A stretch of DNA of 5,585 nt, from the NCBI GenBank assembly GCA_003167305.1, contig PMTP01000178.1, forward strand, positions 2,596 to 8,180. Direction: 5' to 3'. A program made the position numbers and the translations under genes. This DNA comes from Acidobacteriaceae bacterium. Its GTDB lineage: Bacteria; Acidobacteriota; Terriglobia; Terriglobales; Acidobacteriaceae. The stretch's first letter is position 1. Each line of letters opens with the position of its first letter. The notes beneath the pieces were generated by a model that saw nothing but the letters and a program-made list of their open reading frames with translations, searched no databases and was not told the origin of the DNA. Below, piece after piece: positions 4,568 to 5,585 of the stretch.

Positions 4568-5416
4568 CTATCGCTGGCATTGCGAACAATAATGCGTTCC
4601 CCGGCCAGCCAACAGAATGCGCTGGATCGGCGTCTGGCAGCGGCGGCAGGGAAGGCCGGTACGCATGTAGACGCAGTGTTCCAGTTGGAAGAAGCCGCGC
4701 ACCCCATCGGCGTCCACGTAATCGGAGACCGAAGAGCCGCCCAGCCGGATGGCGTGCTCAAGAACCTCGCGCAGGGCCAGCCGCAGACCTTCGAGTTCGG
4801 CCCTGGTCAGCCGGCCAGAGAGCCGGGGCGGGCGAATGCCGGCGCGAAAGAGGCTTTCGTCGGCGTAGATGTTCCCCACCCCGGAGAGCAGTTTCTGGTT
4901 GAGCAGGGCTGCCTTGATGGGCAGCTTTCGGGGGCGGAAGAGCGCAGCAAACTCCGCCGCGGTCACGGTCAATGGGTCGGCTCCCGCCGCGCTGAAGGCG
5001 GGGTTGCGGCTCAGGTCGCGGAAGTCCAGCCGCCCAAACCGGCGCGGGTCCATAAAGCGCAGCTCCCGGCCGCTGGCCAGGCTCAACCTGGCATGAGTGT
5101 GGGCCGCGAGAGGAGTGTCGGGAGTGGTAACCAGCAGCCTGCCGGTCATGCCGAGATGGACAATCCATTGGGCGCCTATCCCGCCGGCGCTTTCAACAAT
5201 AGGATTGCCGTACGCAGTGCTCAGCTCACATACAATGTGCTTTCCGGTGCGATGCACGGCCAGAATCGCGCGCCCTTCCAGGCCTTTGGCCTGGCGCGCC
5301 GGCGGCGTCTTGAAGGGCTCCCGGTGACTGCCGAACCAGGCCTCGACGATGCGGTCGCCGCGCAGGCGCTCTTGTACGCCACGGGCGATGGTCTCGACCT
5401 CGGGCAACTCGGGCAT
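4568..5416 (-). CDS. mutM: Formamidopyrimidine-DNA glycosylase (Fpg/MutM)
   Basis: Base-excision-repair enzyme that removes 8-oxoguanine and formamidopyrimidines from DNA and nicks the abasic site by beta/delta elimination. The 282-residue translation begins MPELPEVETI: Pro2 is the Schiff-base nucleophile and Glu3 the catalytic acid, which fixes the start at 5416. Other hallmarks are Lys59 (RTGKHIV), HLGMTG (88-93) with the intercalating Met90, MDPRRFGR (122-129), the helix-two-turn-helix segment IKAALLNQKLLSGVGNIYADE (167-187), SSVSDYVDADGVRG (228-241) and a C-terminal zinc finger with Cys257, Cys260, Cys277 and Cys280 and Arg272. It is about ten residues longer than the usual ~270, with extra sequence around 68-82 (AYGNPIVESAGGIG). 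No Shine-Dalgarno is present; TACAAT at 5423-5428 suggests a leaderless transcript. The gene follows an NTF2-like gene by 42 bp. No terminator is evident downstream. Confidence 0.97.
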   Translation of the reverse strand: MPELPEVETIARGVQERLRGDRIVEAWFGSHREPFKTPPARQAKGLEGRAILAVHRTGKHIVCELSTAYGNPIVESAGGIGAQWIVHLGMTGRLLVTTPDTPLAAHTHARLSLASGRELRFMDPRRFGRLDFRDLSRNPAFSAAGADPLTVTAAEFAALFRPRKLPIKAALLNQKLLSGVGNIYADESLFRAGIRPPRLSGRLTRAELEGLRLALREVLEHAIRLGGSSVSDYVDADGVRGFFQLEHCVYMRTGLPCRRCQTPIQRILLAGRGTHYCSQCQR

Positions 5417-5422
5417 CGGTCT

Positions 5423-5428
5423 ATTGTA
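5423..5428 (-). promoter_or_regulatory. Candidate -10 for a leaderless mutM mRNA
   Basis: TACAAT on the minus strand (five of six matches to TATAAT) ends six bases before the ATG, so +1 would be the A at 5416 itself. The -35 region, near the stop codon of the preceding gene, has no consensus match. Confidence 0.4.
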
Positions 5429-5458
5429 GGTGAATCCGTCTTCCGGTGCGGTCCGCGG

Positions 5459-5585
5459 CTATTTGCGCTCGCCGGGCAAGCGAATCGGGCTGGCCTCAAA
5501 GCTCACAATCTTCCACTTGCCCTCCGCATTCCGCACGTAGACGCGGGTGTAGCGATAGCTTCCGGAGAAGTCTCCCCCTGCGGTC
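5459..5585 (-). CDS. C-terminus of an NTF2-fold protein (SnoaL/DUF4440-like), runs off right edge
   Basis: The last 41 residues of a minus-strand gene, ending at TAG (5461-5459). The translation contains GSYRYTRVYVRNAEGKWKIVSFEASPI, which is the typical last pair of strands of SnoaL-like/DUF4440 domains (RxTRVxVxxxGxWxIVxxxxSPI), followed by a short polar tail, RLPGERK. The family is a cone-shaped alpha+beta barrel used both as enzymes and as binding proteins, so no substrate can be inferred from this fragment. It lies 42 bp upstream of mutM on the same strand; co-transcription is possible, but mutM has its own candidate -10. The family call rests on a short stretch. Confidence 0.7.
   Translation of the reverse strand, partial: TAGGDFSGSYRYTRVYVRNAEGKWKIVSFEASPIRLPGERK

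Overview
The window is GC-rich, with genes mostly on the minus strand. The mix of a TrpB2-type tryptophan synthase beta chain, a MutM/Fpg DNA glycosylase, a short HIT protein and an arginine/glutamine/proline-rich protein ending in a receiver-like domain looks most like an Acidobacteriota chromosome, perhaps Bryobacterales/Solibacter-like. That placement is inferred from protein flavour, not from a marker gene. There are no transposases, phage genes, CRISPR arrays, rRNA or recognisable tRNA.

Layout, left to right. At the left edge is the N-terminal part of trpB2 (minus). Upstream of it on the same strand is a small exported protein of unknown function (585-1052). Next come a 66-residue His-rich helical protein (1220-1420, TTG start) and a four-helix membrane protein (1609-2016), both minus. 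A 209-bp divergent intergenic region carries repeated ATACAC-type half-sites and leads into the only plus-strand gene, a HIT-family hydrolase (2226-2564). It converges on a minus-strand gene for a disordered basic protein with a C-terminal receiver-like domain (2631-3581), and a hairpin terminator lies between the two. About 970 bp without a convincing gene follows (3595-4567). This gap holds a sigma70-like minus-strand promoter, a GNRA-capped hairpin and a cluster of nested stems that could be a structured RNA. Then come mutM (4568-5416, minus) and the C-terminus of an NTF2-fold (SnoaL/DUF4440-like) protein that runs off the right edge.

The genes do not form one obvious pathway. The clearest functions are DNA base-excision repair (mutM), tryptophan synthesis or serine/indole chemistry (trpB2) and nucleotide-phosphoramidate hydrolysis (HIT). 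The most interesting points are three. First, three genes with no Shine-Dalgarno have a TANNNT hexamer placed so that transcription would start at or within a few bases of the ATG, while four other genes have clear Shine-Dalgarno sites. Second, the large gap contains structured, apparently transcribed sequence. Third, the receiver-like protein has a degenerate phospho-acceptor pocket fused to an RNA-binding-like disordered tail.
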